In this document: positions 31,879 to 40,647 of the stretch, one piece after another | Numbering within the stretch: position 1 is the stretch's first letter | How the letters are laid out: every line of letters begins with the position of its first letter | NCBI GenBank assembly: GCA_963791425.1 | Contig: CAWBSE010000003.1 | Location: 1,054,001-1,118,000 of the forward strand | Direction of reading: 5' to 3' | DNA length: 64,000 nucleotides | Source of the DNA: DATBLE01 sp963791425 | Lineage (GTDB): Bacteria > Actinomycetota > Thermoleophilia > Gaiellales > Gaiellaceae | Translations under genes and position numbers: made by a program | Notes under the pieces: model-generated | Told to the model about the DNA's origin: nothing | Databases searched by the model: none | What the model saw: the letters and a program-made list of their open reading frames with translations, nothing else

Positions 31879-32948
31879 GCGTGCCCCCAGACGTCGGTCG
31901 CGACCCCGACGACCAGCTCGAGTTTCGCCCGCTGGGCGTCCCAGGTGATGTCGTTGCCGACCGCGTTCGACGCGAAGCCACACTGCGTGGAGAGCGCCAG
32001 CCGCTCGAGCGGGACGTGGCGGCTCGCCTCGTCGATCCGCTGCTTCAGCTCGTCGGCCGACTCCAGGTCCGACCGCTTGGTCGTGACCAGGCCGAGCACG
32101 ACGACCTGGTCGTCCCGCGCGTGACGGAGCGGCTCGAACCCGCCCGAGCGCTCGTCGTCGTACTCGAGCAGCAGTCGCTGCGCGGAGGTGTGGGGAAAGA
32201 TCGCGGCGGCGAAGTCGTCGTAGGGCTCGGTGCCGGTGAAGCGGCTGCGGTCGTTGCCGCGGCAGATGTGCAGCGCGGTGGCCACGCCGTCGAGGCCGTC
32301 GAAGACGCGGTTGTCCTGCTCGACCAGCCGGCGGAGCGCGGCGTTGCGATCGTCGACGTCGGGCATCACCTTCTGGATGTACGCGTACTGCGGGGCGTCG
32401 AGCTGGATCACGTCGGCGCCGGCCGCCGCGAGCAGCCTCGCGTCCTCGTTCATCAGCTCGATCAGGTGCTCGTAGTACTCGTCCCGGTCGGCGTACGCCG
32501 CGTCGGACACGCCCTCCTTCCAGTACAGGTACAGGACGGACGGGGCGGGCATCGTCACCTTGACCAGCCGGTCGGTGAGCGACCGCGTGTAACGCAGCTC
32601 GTACTCGGCGAGGGTCGAGGTGCGCGTCAGGCGGGCCACGGGACACGGCGTGCGCAGCTCGTGCTGGACACCCTCGGCGTCGCGGTGGTGGCGGACGAAG
32701 CCGTACGGGTCGATGCCGTCGAAGAGCTCCTCGACGGTCGAGAAGAAGAACCGGCGCCGGTACTCGCCGTCGGTGACGACCGGGAGGCCGACGGCATCCT
32801 GGAGCTCGACCACCTCGGCGATCGCACGGTCCTCGACCGCGCGCAGCTCGTCGGCCGGCGTGTCGCCGTCGCGTGCGTCGAGGAGGTACTGCGGCCGGAG
32901 CAGGCTGCCGAGATTGTCCGCCCGAACAACGGTGTCGGCCGCGCCCAT
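31875..32948 (-). CDS. MetE C-terminal-like zinc protein (methionine synthase II / EaCoMT superfamily)
   Basis: A 357-residue protein matching the C-terminal barrel of cobalamin-independent methionine synthase: PVVTDGEYRRRFFF, VKVTMPAPSVLYLYW, AGADVIQLDAPQYAY, and the zinc ligands in LHICRGN and STQCGFASN. It lacks the N-terminal half of MetE. Stand-alone proteins of this size include epoxyalkane:CoM transferases and core-type methionine synthases. The divergent operon makes a styrene-monooxygenase-like epoxidase, which would suit an epoxide-opening thiol transferase, but no CoM genes are seen. ATG 32948 lies beside the shared 14-bp element. Confidence 0.72.
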   Translation of the reverse strand: MGAADTVVRADNLGSLLRPQYLLDARDGDTPADELRAVEDRAIAEVVELQDAVGLPVVTDGEYRRRFFFSTVEELFDGIDPYGFVRHHRDAEGVQHELRTPCPVARLTRTSTLAEYELRYTRSLTDRLVKVTMPAPSVLYLYWKEGVSDAAYADRDEYYEHLIELMNEDARLLAAAGADVIQLDAPQYAYIQKVMPDVDDRNAALRRLVEQDNRVFDGLDGVATALHICRGNDRSRFTGTEPYDDFAAAIFPHTSAQRLLLEYDDERSGGFEPLRHARDDQVVVLGLVTTKRSDLESADELKQRIDEASRHVPLERLALSTQCGFASNAVGNDITWDAQRAKLELVVGVATDVWGHA

Positions 32949-32957
32949 GCTATACGA

Positions 32958-32971
32958 GATCGTACATGATC
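32958..32971. promoter_or_regulatory. Second copy of the candidate GntR operator
   Basis: GATCGTACATGATC matches the element at 25371-25384 at 13 of 14 bases. It sits in the 38-base gap between the MetE-like gene (minus) and the GMC gene (plus), 9 bases from one start and 15 from the other, where a repressor would block both. Confidence 0.5.
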
Positions 32972-32986
32972 TGTTAGGCTCGGCCT

Positions 32987-34496
32987 GTGGTCGAGTCGTA
33001 CGACGTGGTCGTGATCGGCTCCGGAAGCGGCGGAGCCGTCGTCACTCGACGTCTGGTCGACGCCGGGCTCCAGGTCTGCCTCGTCGAGGCCGGCGGGCCC
33101 GACGAGAATCCGGCGATCCACGACCCCGCGCGCGTATGGGACCTGTGGGGCAGCCCCGAGGACTGGGCGTACACGACCGTCCCGCAGGCCGGCTGCCACG
33201 GCCGCGAGCTCTACTTTGCGCGCGGCAAGGTCCTCGGCGGGACGAGCTGTTTCAACGGGATGATCTACATCCGCGGGAACCGCCTCGACTACGACGGTTG
33301 GGCCGAGGCCGGTTGTACAGGATGGGGCTACGAGGATGTCCTGCCGTTCTTCAAGCGCTCGGAGGACTACAGCCGCGGCGAGTCGGAGTACCACGGGGCG
33401 GGCGGTCCGCTCCGCGTCACCGCCGACTACGAGCCGCATCCGCTCACTGCGTCGGTCGTCGAAGCGGCGCAGGAGATCGGCATCCCCTACACCAACGACC
33501 ACAACGGCGTGAGCCAGGACGGCGTCGGCTACTGCCATCTGATGATCAAGGACAACATCCGCCAGAGCCAGGCGGTTGCGTTCCTGCGGCCGGTCATGGA
33601 AGCGCCGAACCTGACCGTCCTGACTCGGACCCGCGCGCGGCGTCTCCTCTTCGAGAACGGCCGCTGTGTCGGTGTCGAGACCGACGGGGGCGAGGTTCGC
33701 GCTGAGCACGAGGTCGTTGTCTGCGCCGGCGCGATCGACTCTCCCAAGCTGTTGATGCTCTCCGGGATCGGCCGGGCCGACGCCCTGGCCCGCCTCGAGA
33801 TCGAGGTCGTCTCCGACCTGCCGGGAGTAGGGGCGAACCTGCAAGATCACATGCTCGCGCCCGTCATCTACTCGTCGACGCGTCCGGTGCCCCCGGTCGT
33901 GCCGGGGACTCAGGGCATGCACGCTCACCTGTTCGACCGGAGCAAGCCGGGTCTGGCCGTACCCGACACGCAGCCGCTCTTCTTCCACGTACCCGCGTAC
34001 GAGCCCTGGATGGAAGGGCCGCCGGACGCGTACACGCTGATGGGCGCGCTGGTGCGCCCGGAAAGCCGTGGAACGCTGACACTCGCTTCGGCTGACCCGG
34101 ACGATCCGCCGCTGATCGACGCCGCCTTCCTCGCCGAGGAGGCCGATGTGGACGTGCTGGAGTGGTCGTTCAATCAGGTCCGCGAGATCGGCCGGGCGGC
34201 CGCGACTCGATGATTGGCGCGGTGAGGAGCTCTACCCCGGCCCGGCCGTGACGACACGCGAGGAGATCCGCGACTACATCCGCCGGACGGTGTCCACGTA
34301 TTTCCACCAGTCCTGCACCTGCAAGATGGGCGTCGACGAGCTCGCCGTCGTCGACCCCGAGCTGCGCGTCCGCGGAGTCGAGGGGCTTCGCGTCGCCGAC
34401 GCGTCGGTGATGCCGACCATCACCACCGGCAACACGCACGCTCCGACCACGATGATCGGCGAGCGCGCCGCCGATCTCGTGCTGAACGCCCGTTGA
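32987..34496 (+). CDS. GMC-family FAD alcohol oxidase/dehydrogenase (one frameshift)
   Basis: A choline-dehydrogenase-like flavoprotein of about 502 residues. It has the N-terminal dinucleotide motif VVVIGSGSGGAVVTRRL, the GMC signature ARGKVLGGTSCFNGMIYIRG, and the second signature GAIDSPKLLMLSGIG. The C-terminal active-site region is STYFHQSCTCKMG with His, then TGNTHAPTTMIGERAADL. The frame breaks near 34200, where removing one C from a CC pair joins the two parts. It oxidises an alcohol to an aldehyde or ketone; its context suggests an aryl or diol substrate. It leads a four-gene operon; its TGA overlaps the next TTG start. Confidence 0.82.
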
Positions 34497-35359
34497 TCGC
34501 CGTCACGGGCGCGACGGGCCACGTCGGCCGGCTCGTGGCGGAGGAGCTCGCGCGGCGGGGAGAGCCGATGCGGCTGCTCGTGCGCGACCCGGCTCGGGCG
34601 CCCGAGCTGCCGGGGGCCGAGGCCGTCGTCGCCGACTACGGCGATCCCGCGTCGCTCGCGGCGGCGCTCGGCGAAGGTGACCGCGTGTTCATGGTCTCGG
34701 TGCACGAAGGCCCCGAGCGGCGCGTCCCGCTGCACCGCGCGTTCGTCGAGGCGGCCGCGGCCCACGGTGTCGCGCACATCGTCTACCTCTCGTTCGTGAA
34801 CGCCGGGCCGGACGCGCTGTTTCTCCATGCCCGCTCGCACGGCGCGACCGAGGCGATCCTCGCCGAGTCGGGCGTCCCGTTCACGTCGATCCGCAACGGC
34901 ATGTACGCCGACGAGGTCGCCGGCTGGTTCGACCCCGACGGGGTGGCGCGCGAGCCGGTCGGGGACGGGCGGATCGCGTTCTCGTACCGGCCCGAGCTCG
35001 CAGAGGTGATCGCGGGCACGCTCACCGAGCCCGGGCACGAGGGCAAGGTCTACGACATCGTCGGCGAGCCGGTCGGGCTGGCCGAGCTCGCCGGGATCGC
35101 ATCCGAGGTCACCGGCGCCGGGTACCGATACGAGCCCGCTCCGGTGGAGGACTGGGTGGAGCGCTGGCAGGCCCGCGAAGCGGAGGAGTGGGGGATCGAG
35201 GCGGGCCGCTCGACGTTCGAGGCGCAGCGTGCCGGCGAGTTCGACGTCGTCTCCGACGACTTCCGCACGCTGACGGGACGCGCGCCGCTCACGATCGGTG
35301 AGGTCATGTCGCGTCATCTGGACGAGATGCCACTGAAGAAGGAGGTCGCTGATGGCTGA
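34493..35359 (+). CDS. NmrA/QorB-like atypical SDR protein
   Basis: A 288-residue NAD(P)-binding protein of the atypical SDR group: IAVTGATGHVGRLVAEEL at the N-terminus, then HIVYLSFVNAGPDALFLHARSHGATEAIL and an NmrA-type C-terminus. The catalytic Tyr-x-x-x-Lys is not evident, so it may act as a quinone or aldehyde reductase like QorB or as a redox sensor. The start is TTG 34493, overlapping the GMC stop. Its end overlaps the StyA-like start by 8 bases. Confidence 0.72.
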   Translation: MIAVTGATGHVGRLVAEELARRGEPMRLLVRDPARAPELPGAEAVVADYGDPASLAAALGEGDRVFMVSVHEGPERRVPLHRAFVEAAAAHGVAHIVYLSFVNAGPDALFLHARSHGATEAILAESGVPFTSIRNGMYADEVAGWFDPDGVAREPVGDGRIAFSYRPELAEVIAGTLTEPGHEGKVYDIVGEPVGLAELAGIASEVTGAGYRYEPAPVEDWVERWQAREAEEWGIEAGRSTFEAQRAGEFDVVSDDFRTLTGRAPLTIGEVMSRHLDEMPLKKEVADG

Positions 35360-36566
35360 CATCGGGATCGTCGGAGCCGGCACCGCCGGGCTCCACCTCG
35401 CGCTCTTCCTCCAGCAGCAGGGGATGGAGCCGACGCTGTACTCCGAGCGGACCGCGGACGAGATGCGCACGGGCCGCCTGCCGAACACGGTCGCCCACCA
35501 CCACCTCACGCGGTCACGCGAGCGCGCGCTCGGCGTCAACCACTGGGATGACACCGGCCCCTCGTACGGCCGTCACTCCCACTTCTTCGGCGGCGAGCAG
35601 CCGCTGCGCTTCCCCGGCGACTTCACCGCGCCGAGCATGGCCGTGGACTACCGCCTCTACCAGCCGCGGCTGCTCGAGGACTTCGCCGACCGGGGCGGGA
35701 AGGTCGAGACGGGCACGATCGGCGCCGACGACCTCCCGGGCCTCGCGTCGCGGCACGACCTGCTCGCCGTCGGCACCGGCCGCGGAGGACTGGCCGATCT
35801 CTTCCCGCCGGTGCCCGAGCACTCCCCGTACGACCGCCCCCAGCGGCGGCTCTCGGCCGGGCTGTACACCGGGATCGCCTACGACGACCCCATCTTCGTC
35901 ACGTTCGCCGTCTCACCCGGTCACGGCGAGCTGATCGAGATTCCCCTCGAGACGTTCGAGGGAAACGCGACGACGCTGCTGTTCGAGAACGTCCCCGGCG
36001 GCGACCTCGAGGTTCTGGCCACCACTCCGTACGATGACGACCCCGACGCGTACCACGCGCTCGTGCTCGAGAAGCTGCGCGCGCACTACCCGCCGGTCGC
36101 CGAGCGGGTCGACGAGACGTCGTTCGGCCTGACCCGGCCGAGCAGCATCCTCCAGGGCGCGGTCACGCCGGTGGTTCGGGCGGGCTTCGCGGAGGTCGAC
36201 GGCACGTTCGCGGTCGCGATCGGCGACGCCCACATCACGGTCGACCCGGTCGTCGGCCAGGGAGCGAACGGCGCGTCGTTCTCGGCCTGGACGCTCGGCG
36301 AGGCGATCGTCGAGGGCGGCCCGTTCGACGAGGCGTTCTGCCGGCGGGTGGACGACCGGCGCCTGCCGTTCCTGCTCGGCATCTCCAACTGGACGAACGC
36401 CATGGTCGCGCCGCCTCCGCCACACGTGCTCGAGCTGATCGGGGCGATGTCGCAGAACAAGCGGCTCTGCGACGACTTCACCGAGAACTTCAACCACCCC
36501 GACCGCCAGTGGGCGCACCTGCAGAGCCCGGACGCGACCGCCGCGTACATCGCCTCGTTCGCGTGA
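35352..36566 (+). CDS. Styrene-monooxygenase-like FAD epoxidase (StyA family)
   Basis: A 404-residue flavoprotein with an N-terminal DIGIVGAGTAGLHLALFLQQ dinucleotide motif and the features of styrene/indole monooxygenase oxygenase subunits: RLPNTVAHHHLTRSRERALGVNHW, SMAVDYRLYQPRLLEDF, and the C-terminal GDAHITVDPVVGQGANGASFSAWTLGEAI. These enzymes take FADH2 from a separate reductase (StyB) and epoxidise vinyl-arenes or hydroxylate indoles. No StyB lies beside it; the HpaC-like reductase at 24832 could serve. The GTG of the next gene overlaps its stop (GTGA). Confidence 0.78.
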   Translation: MADIGIVGAGTAGLHLALFLQQQGMEPTLYSERTADEMRTGRLPNTVAHHHLTRSRERALGVNHWDDTGPSYGRHSHFFGGEQPLRFPGDFTAPSMAVDYRLYQPRLLEDFADRGGKVETGTIGADDLPGLASRHDLLAVGTGRGGLADLFPPVPEHSPYDRPQRRLSAGLYTGIAYDDPIFVTFAVSPGHGELIEIPLETFEGNATTLLFENVPGGDLEVLATTPYDDDPDAYHALVLEKLRAHYPPVAERVDETSFGLTRPSSILQGAVTPVVRAGFAEVDGTFAVAIGDAHITVDPVVGQGANGASFSAWTLGEAIVEGGPFDEAFCRRVDDRRLPFLLGISNWTNAMVAPPPPHVLELIGAMSQNKRLCDDFTENFNHPDRQWAHLQSPDATAAYIASFA

Positions 36567-38191
36567 GCGAGTCGATGACCGGGGGCGAGGCGATCGTCCG
36601 CTCCCTCCTCGGGCAAGGGGTGGACACCGTCTTCGGCATCCCCGGCGTCCAGACCTACGGTCTGTACGACGCGCTCGCGGGAGCCGGCGACGCGGTTCGG
36701 GTCGTCGGCTCCCGCCACGAGCAGGCCTGCGGCTACATGGCGTTCGGCTACGCCAGATCGACGGGCCGTCCCGGGGTGTTCACGGTCGTGCCCGGGCCGG
36801 GCGTGCTCAACGCAGGCGCTGCGCTCTGCACCGCCTACGGGGCGAGCGTCCCGGTCGTCTGCGTCACGGGACAGGTGCCGACCTCGTTCATCGGCTCCGG
36901 GAAGGGGCACCTGCACGAGCTGCCGGACCAGCTCCTCACCCTGCGCACGCTGACCAAGTGGGCCGAGCGGATCGGTCAGCCGGGCGATGCTCCGGTGCTG
37001 GTCGCCGAGGCGTTCAGGCAGGCGACGAGCGGCCGCCCGCGGCCGGTCGCGCTCGAGATGCCGTGGGAGGTCTTCGACCTCGAGGCGCCGGTCGAGCTCG
37101 TCGGCCCGGCCGTCGCCGACGCGCCGCCCGCTCCCGATCCGGCGGCGATCGAGCAGGCCGCAGCGCTGCTGGCAAAGGCGAAGCGCCCGATGATCATGGT
37201 CGGTGGCGGTGCGATCGATGCGCACGCGGAGATCCTCGAGCTGGCGGAGCACCTGCAGGCGCCGGTCGTCTCGTTTCGGAGTGGGCGGGGCATCGTTTCG
37301 AACGACAACCCGCTCGGACTCACCTGCGCGGAGGGCTTCAAGTGCTGGCCGGGGACGGACGTCCTGCTTGGCATCGGCACGCGACTCGAGCTCCAGTGGT
37401 TCCGCTGGCCCGACCAGCCCGCCGATCTCGAGCTCATCACGATCGACATCGACGCGGCGAACGTCGAGCGGTTCGGCCCGGACGTGGCGATCGTCGGCGA
37501 CGCGAAGGCGTCCGTGGCCGTCCTCTCCGCGGCCGTCCGGGACGCAGGCGGCGAGCACCCCTCGCGTACTGCCGAGCTGGAGGAGGTCAAGCGCGTCACC
37601 CACGAGGAGATCCAGACGGTGCGCCCGCACGTCGAGTACCTCGCGGCGATCCGCGACGTGCTTCCGCGCGACGGCTTCTTCGTCGAGGAGATCTGCCAGG
37701 CCGGGTTCGCGTCGTACTACGCGTTCCCGGTCTACGAGCCGCGGACGTTCGTCAGCTGCGGCCACCAGGGAACCCTCGGGTTTGGCTACCCGACGTCGCT
37801 CGGCGTCAAGGCGGCGAACCCGTCGAAGCCGGTCGTCTCGATCGCGGGCGACGGCGGCTTCATGTTCGGCGTCCAGGAGCTGGCGACCGCCGTCGAGTAC
37901 GGCCTGGACGTGACGGTGATCGTGTTCGACAACGGCGCGTTCGGCAACGTCCTGCGCGACCAGAAGCGCCGCTACGGCCGTGCGCTCGGCTCCGAGCTGC
38001 GCAACCCCGATTTCGTCCGGGTCGCCGAGAGCTTCGGTGTCGCCGGCCGTCGCGCGTCGACCCCCGACGAGCTCCGCGCGGCGCTCGACGCGTCACTCGC
38101 CGGCGGCGAGCCGGCGCTGATCCACGTCCCGGTCGACCGCGACACGGAAGCCTCCCCGTGGGGCTTCCTCATGCCCGGGCGCTACCCCTAG
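36563..38191 (+). CDS. ThDP-dependent enzyme, acetolactate-synthase-like
   Basis: A 542-residue thiamine diphosphate enzyme with three domains. The N-terminal domain has VDTVFGIPGVQTYGLYDAL and the catalytic Glu in SRHEQACGYMAFGYAR. A middle domain includes PMIMVGGGAIDAHAEIL, and a C-terminal ThDP domain has SIAGDGGFMFGVQELATAVEYGLDVTVIVFDN, with the GDG...N metal motif. It may decarboxylate a 2-oxo acid or make or split an acyloin. The partner genes (alcohol oxidase, StyA-like enzyme) suggest an aryl 2-oxo acid or hydroxyketone. Not a housekeeping IlvB: no small subunit is present. The start is GTG 36563. Confidence 0.78.
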   Translation: MSESMTGGEAIVRSLLGQGVDTVFGIPGVQTYGLYDALAGAGDAVRVVGSRHEQACGYMAFGYARSTGRPGVFTVVPGPGVLNAGAALCTAYGASVPVVCVTGQVPTSFIGSGKGHLHELPDQLLTLRTLTKWAERIGQPGDAPVLVAEAFRQATSGRPRPVALEMPWEVFDLEAPVELVGPAVADAPPAPDPAAIEQAAALLAKAKRPMIMVGGGAIDAHAEILELAEHLQAPVVSFRSGRGIVSNDNPLGLTCAEGFKCWPGTDVLLGIGTRLELQWFRWPDQPADLELITIDIDAANVERFGPDVAIVGDAKASVAVLSAAVRDAGGEHPSRTAELEEVKRVTHEEIQTVRPHVEYLAAIRDVLPRDGFFVEEICQAGFASYYAFPVYEPRTFVSCGHQGTLGFGYPTSLGVKAANPSKPVVSIAGDGGFMFGVQELATAVEYGLDVTVIVFDNGAFGNVLRDQKRRYGRALGSELRNPDFVRVAESFGVAGRRASTPDELRAALDASLAGGEPALIHVPVDRDTEASPWGFLMPGRYP

Positions 38192-38206
38192 CTTCACGCG
38201 GTTCCG

Positions 38207-38225
38207 AACAGTGCCAGGCACTGTT
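38207..38225. terminator. Perfect 9-1-9 hairpin between convergent genes
   Basis: AACAGTGCC-A-GGCACTGTT is an exact inverted repeat, 16 bases after the ThDP-enzyme stop and 14 before the HAD gene end. With A-rich and T-rich ends it can terminate both operons. Confidence 0.65.
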
Positions 38226-38238
38226 AAGACGCGCGAGG

Positions 38239-39042
38239 TCAGAGCCAGTCGAGCAGTTCGGCGATGCCGCCGATCACCGCGTCCGGGCGGTGTTCCTCCG
38301 GGAGTTGTTCGCGGTCGACGTGGCCGCTGATCCCGCTCGTGACGAGGACGGTCTTCCCGCCGCCCATGCGGCCCAGCCCGATGTCCATGGTCGCGTCGTC
38401 GCCGATCATGACGATCTCGTCCGTCCGGACGCCGACCTGGGTCTCGATCGTCCGCAGGGCGGCATGCGACGGCTTGCCCACCACGACCGGTTCCGTGCTG
38501 CTCGCCTTCGCGATCGCGGCCGTCGTCATCGCGCCGCGGCTGAGGATCGGGCCGTTCGCGCCGGCGTACGCGGGCACGTAGCTCGCAGTCAGGAGCGGCG
38601 CGCCGGCGATCACCGCGCGGGCGGCGCGTTCGAGCAGGGGGAAGTCGACCGTGTCCGCGTGCGCGACGAACACCGCGTCCACGGGGCCGTCCTCGGCGGC
38701 CATCGTCATGCCCTCCGCAGCGAGGTACTCGTGCGCGAGCCTCGTGGCGAACGGCAGCACGGGCCCGGCCAGGCCCTCAACGCGCAGGTACTGCTGAACG
38801 CTGCGCAACGGCGTGAGCATCTCGTCGTCGGCGATGTCGAGCCCGGCCGCGCGCAGGCCCTCCGCGAACCACGCGGGCGAGGCGTGGCTGCCGTTGGTGA
38901 AGATCGCGAGCGGCCGGCCAGACGCGCGGATCCGCGCGAGCACCTCGACCGCGCCCGGCTGCACATGCACCTCGTCGCCCGCGCGGTGGACGAGCGTGCC
39001 GTCCACGTCGAGGACGAACGCCTTGACGTCGTCGAGGTTCAC
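38239..39042 (-). CDS. HAD-IIA hydrolase (phosphatase)
   Basis: A 267-residue HAD phosphatase of the NagD/PGP type: motif I FVLDVDGTLV (nucleophile and acid/base Asp), motif II FTNGS, Lys in VVVGKPSHAALR, and motif IV MIGDDATMDIGLGRMGG. A C2 cap lies between motifs II and III. The best start is GTG 39042, which overlaps the carboxyltransferase stop (GTGA); another GTG lies at 39051. It is the last gene of the PpsA-like, carboxyltransferase, HAD operon, so it may remove phosphate from an intermediate of that pathway. A copy of its 3' end lies at 22530-22580. Confidence 0.83.
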   Translation of the reverse strand: MNLDDVKAFVLDVDGTLVHRAGDEVHVQPGAVEVLARIRASGRPLAIFTNGSHASPAWFAEGLRAAGLDIADDEMLTPLRSVQQYLRVEGLAGPVLPFATRLAHEYLAAEGMTMAAEDGPVDAVFVAHADTVDFPLLERAARAVIAGAPLLTASYVPAYAGANGPILSRGAMTTAAIAKASSTEPVVVGKPSHAALRTIETQVGVRTDEIVMIGDDATMDIGLGRMGGGKTVLVTSGISGHVDREQLPEEHRPDAVIGGIAELLDWL

Positions 39043-40640
39043 CGGCGCCACTCCATGACCCGGTCGTCAGTCTGCACGCGGATGCTGAGCACGTTCTCGC
39101 GGCGGGAGACCTCGCGCAGGAGCCGCGCCTGCGCGCCCGCGGCCGAACGGGGCGGGGCACCGACCTCGCGCATCGCGTCCACCTGCTCCTCCGGCATCGT
39201 CAACCGCAGGAGCAACTCCTCGTCGGAGATCCGCTTTCCGAACCGCGCGCGGGCGCCGTCGAGGTGGATCGGCTCGAGCTGCCGTGCCTCCTCGACGCCC
39301 GGGCGTGAGAGCACGCGGTCGGCGACCTCGGGGTCGACCGGCGCGGAGGGCTCACCGTAGTGCTCGAGGAAGTACCGGATCGTCTCGACCGAGACGTTCG
39401 ACCACCGCTCCGGGTCGAGCACGTTCCGCAGCGCCTGCGTCGCGACGAGCTGCGAGACCGGCGTGACGATGATCGGGTAGCCCATCTCCGCGCGCACGCG
39501 ACCGACCTCGTCGAGCACGGCGTCGAACAGCTCGGGCCGCCGCTGCTCGGCGAGCATCCGCCGCGTCGTCGAGACCATCCCGCCCGCGAGCTGGTGGTGG
39601 TAGTAGGTCGCGTCGAACTCCTGCGGCTCGCCGAACGGCAGCTCCTTCTCCACCCCGAGCCGGCGGAAGTGGTCGGACATCTCGGCGAGCGCCTCCGGGT
39701 CGAGCCGGTGCGAGAAGCCCGAGGCCCCGAGGTCGCGGAGGGTCGTCTCGGTGGCCGGGTTCGACGTGCCCCGCGCCAGCGGCGCGACCGCGGTGTGCAG
39801 CACGTGGAACCCCGCACGTGCGCCCTCCATGTAGACGAACGGAGCCAGCCCGATCGTGCAGTGGCTGTGCAGCTCGACCGGCCGCTCACCGGCGGCGGCG
39901 ATGAACGCCGGCGCGAGCTCGCGCACCGCGTCGGGGGTGAGCAGCCCGCCGGGGTCCTTCAGGTACAGCCGGTCCATGTCCTCGCAGGTCGCGAGCGCCG
40001 CCGCGCGCTCGGCGTAGTACGCGTGCGTGTGCACCGGGCTGATCGAGTAGGTCAGGCCGATCACGATCTCCTCGACGCCCTCCTCCCGCGCGACCCGGGC
40101 GATCCGCCGCAACCGCTCCGGGTCGTTGGTCGGGTCGGCGACCTGGAAGCGCCGGATCCCGTTCCGGACGACGCACCGGAACGACAGCCGCATCAGATCC
40201 TCGTCGCACGGCACCCAGGAGATGAACCGCATGCCCGTGGTGATGTAGCTGAGCGGGGTGTTCGGCATCGCCTGGCGCACGAGCCGCAGCCGCTCCCACG
40301 GATCCTCCTGGTGGAAGCGCACCGCCACCGCCATGTGCGTGCTCGAGGAGTAGTCGACCGCGTGGAAGCCGACCCGGTCGATCGTCGGCGCGATCGAGAC
40401 GATGTCGGCGGTGGTCAGACCGGTCGCGCTCCAGAGGCTCTGGTTCCCGTCGCGCGTCGTCGTGTCGACGATGTCGACGACCGGGCCGGAGCCCTGACCG
40501 CCCGCCGGCGCCGGTGCCGGCGCCACCCCGTCGAGCTCGGCCTCGAGCGTGAAGGCCTCGTCCTCGACGCGAAGCTGCTCGACGTGCGACCCGTCGATCA
40601 GCCGAAGGATCCGGCGGACGTCGTCGTCGCTCAGCGGCAC
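39039..40640 (-). CDS. Pyruvate-carboxylase/OadA-type carboxyltransferase with AccB-like N-terminus
   Basis: A 533-residue DRE-TIM barrel carboxyltransferase. Metal and substrate residues are visible: DTTTRDGNQSLW (usually DTTLRDAHQSL), the carbamylated-Lys motif LYLKDPGGLLTPD, and the metal His pair in ELHSHCTIGLAP. Residues 1-36 (DVRRILRLIDGSHVEQLRVE) look like the N-terminal segment of a biotin carboxyl carrier protein, but no biotinyl-Lys (MKM) is present. It would need a partner carrier, or uses CO2 in another way. It lies 7 bases after the PpsA-like gene and overlaps the HAD gene, forming a three-gene operon. The acceptor is unknown. Confidence 0.78.
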   Translation of the reverse strand: MPLSDDDVRRILRLIDGSHVEQLRVEDEAFTLEAELDGVAPAPAPAGGQGSGPVVDIVDTTTRDGNQSLWSATGLTTADIVSIAPTIDRVGFHAVDYSSSTHMAVAVRFHQEDPWERLRLVRQAMPNTPLSYITTGMRFISWVPCDEDLMRLSFRCVVRNGIRRFQVADPTNDPERLRRIARVAREEGVEEIVIGLTYSISPVHTHAYYAERAAALATCEDMDRLYLKDPGGLLTPDAVRELAPAFIAAAGERPVELHSHCTIGLAPFVYMEGARAGFHVLHTAVAPLARGTSNPATETTLRDLGASGFSHRLDPEALAEMSDHFRRLGVEKELPFGEPQEFDATYYHHQLAGGMVSTTRRMLAEQRRPELFDAVLDEVGRVRAEMGYPIIVTPVSQLVATQALRNVLDPERWSNVSVETIRYFLEHYGEPSAPVDPEVADRVLSRPGVEEARQLEPIHLDGARARFGKRISDEELLLRLTMPEEQVDAMREVGAPPRSAAGAQARLLREVSRRENVLSIRVQTDDRVMEWRR

Positions 40641-40647
40641 CGCGGGC

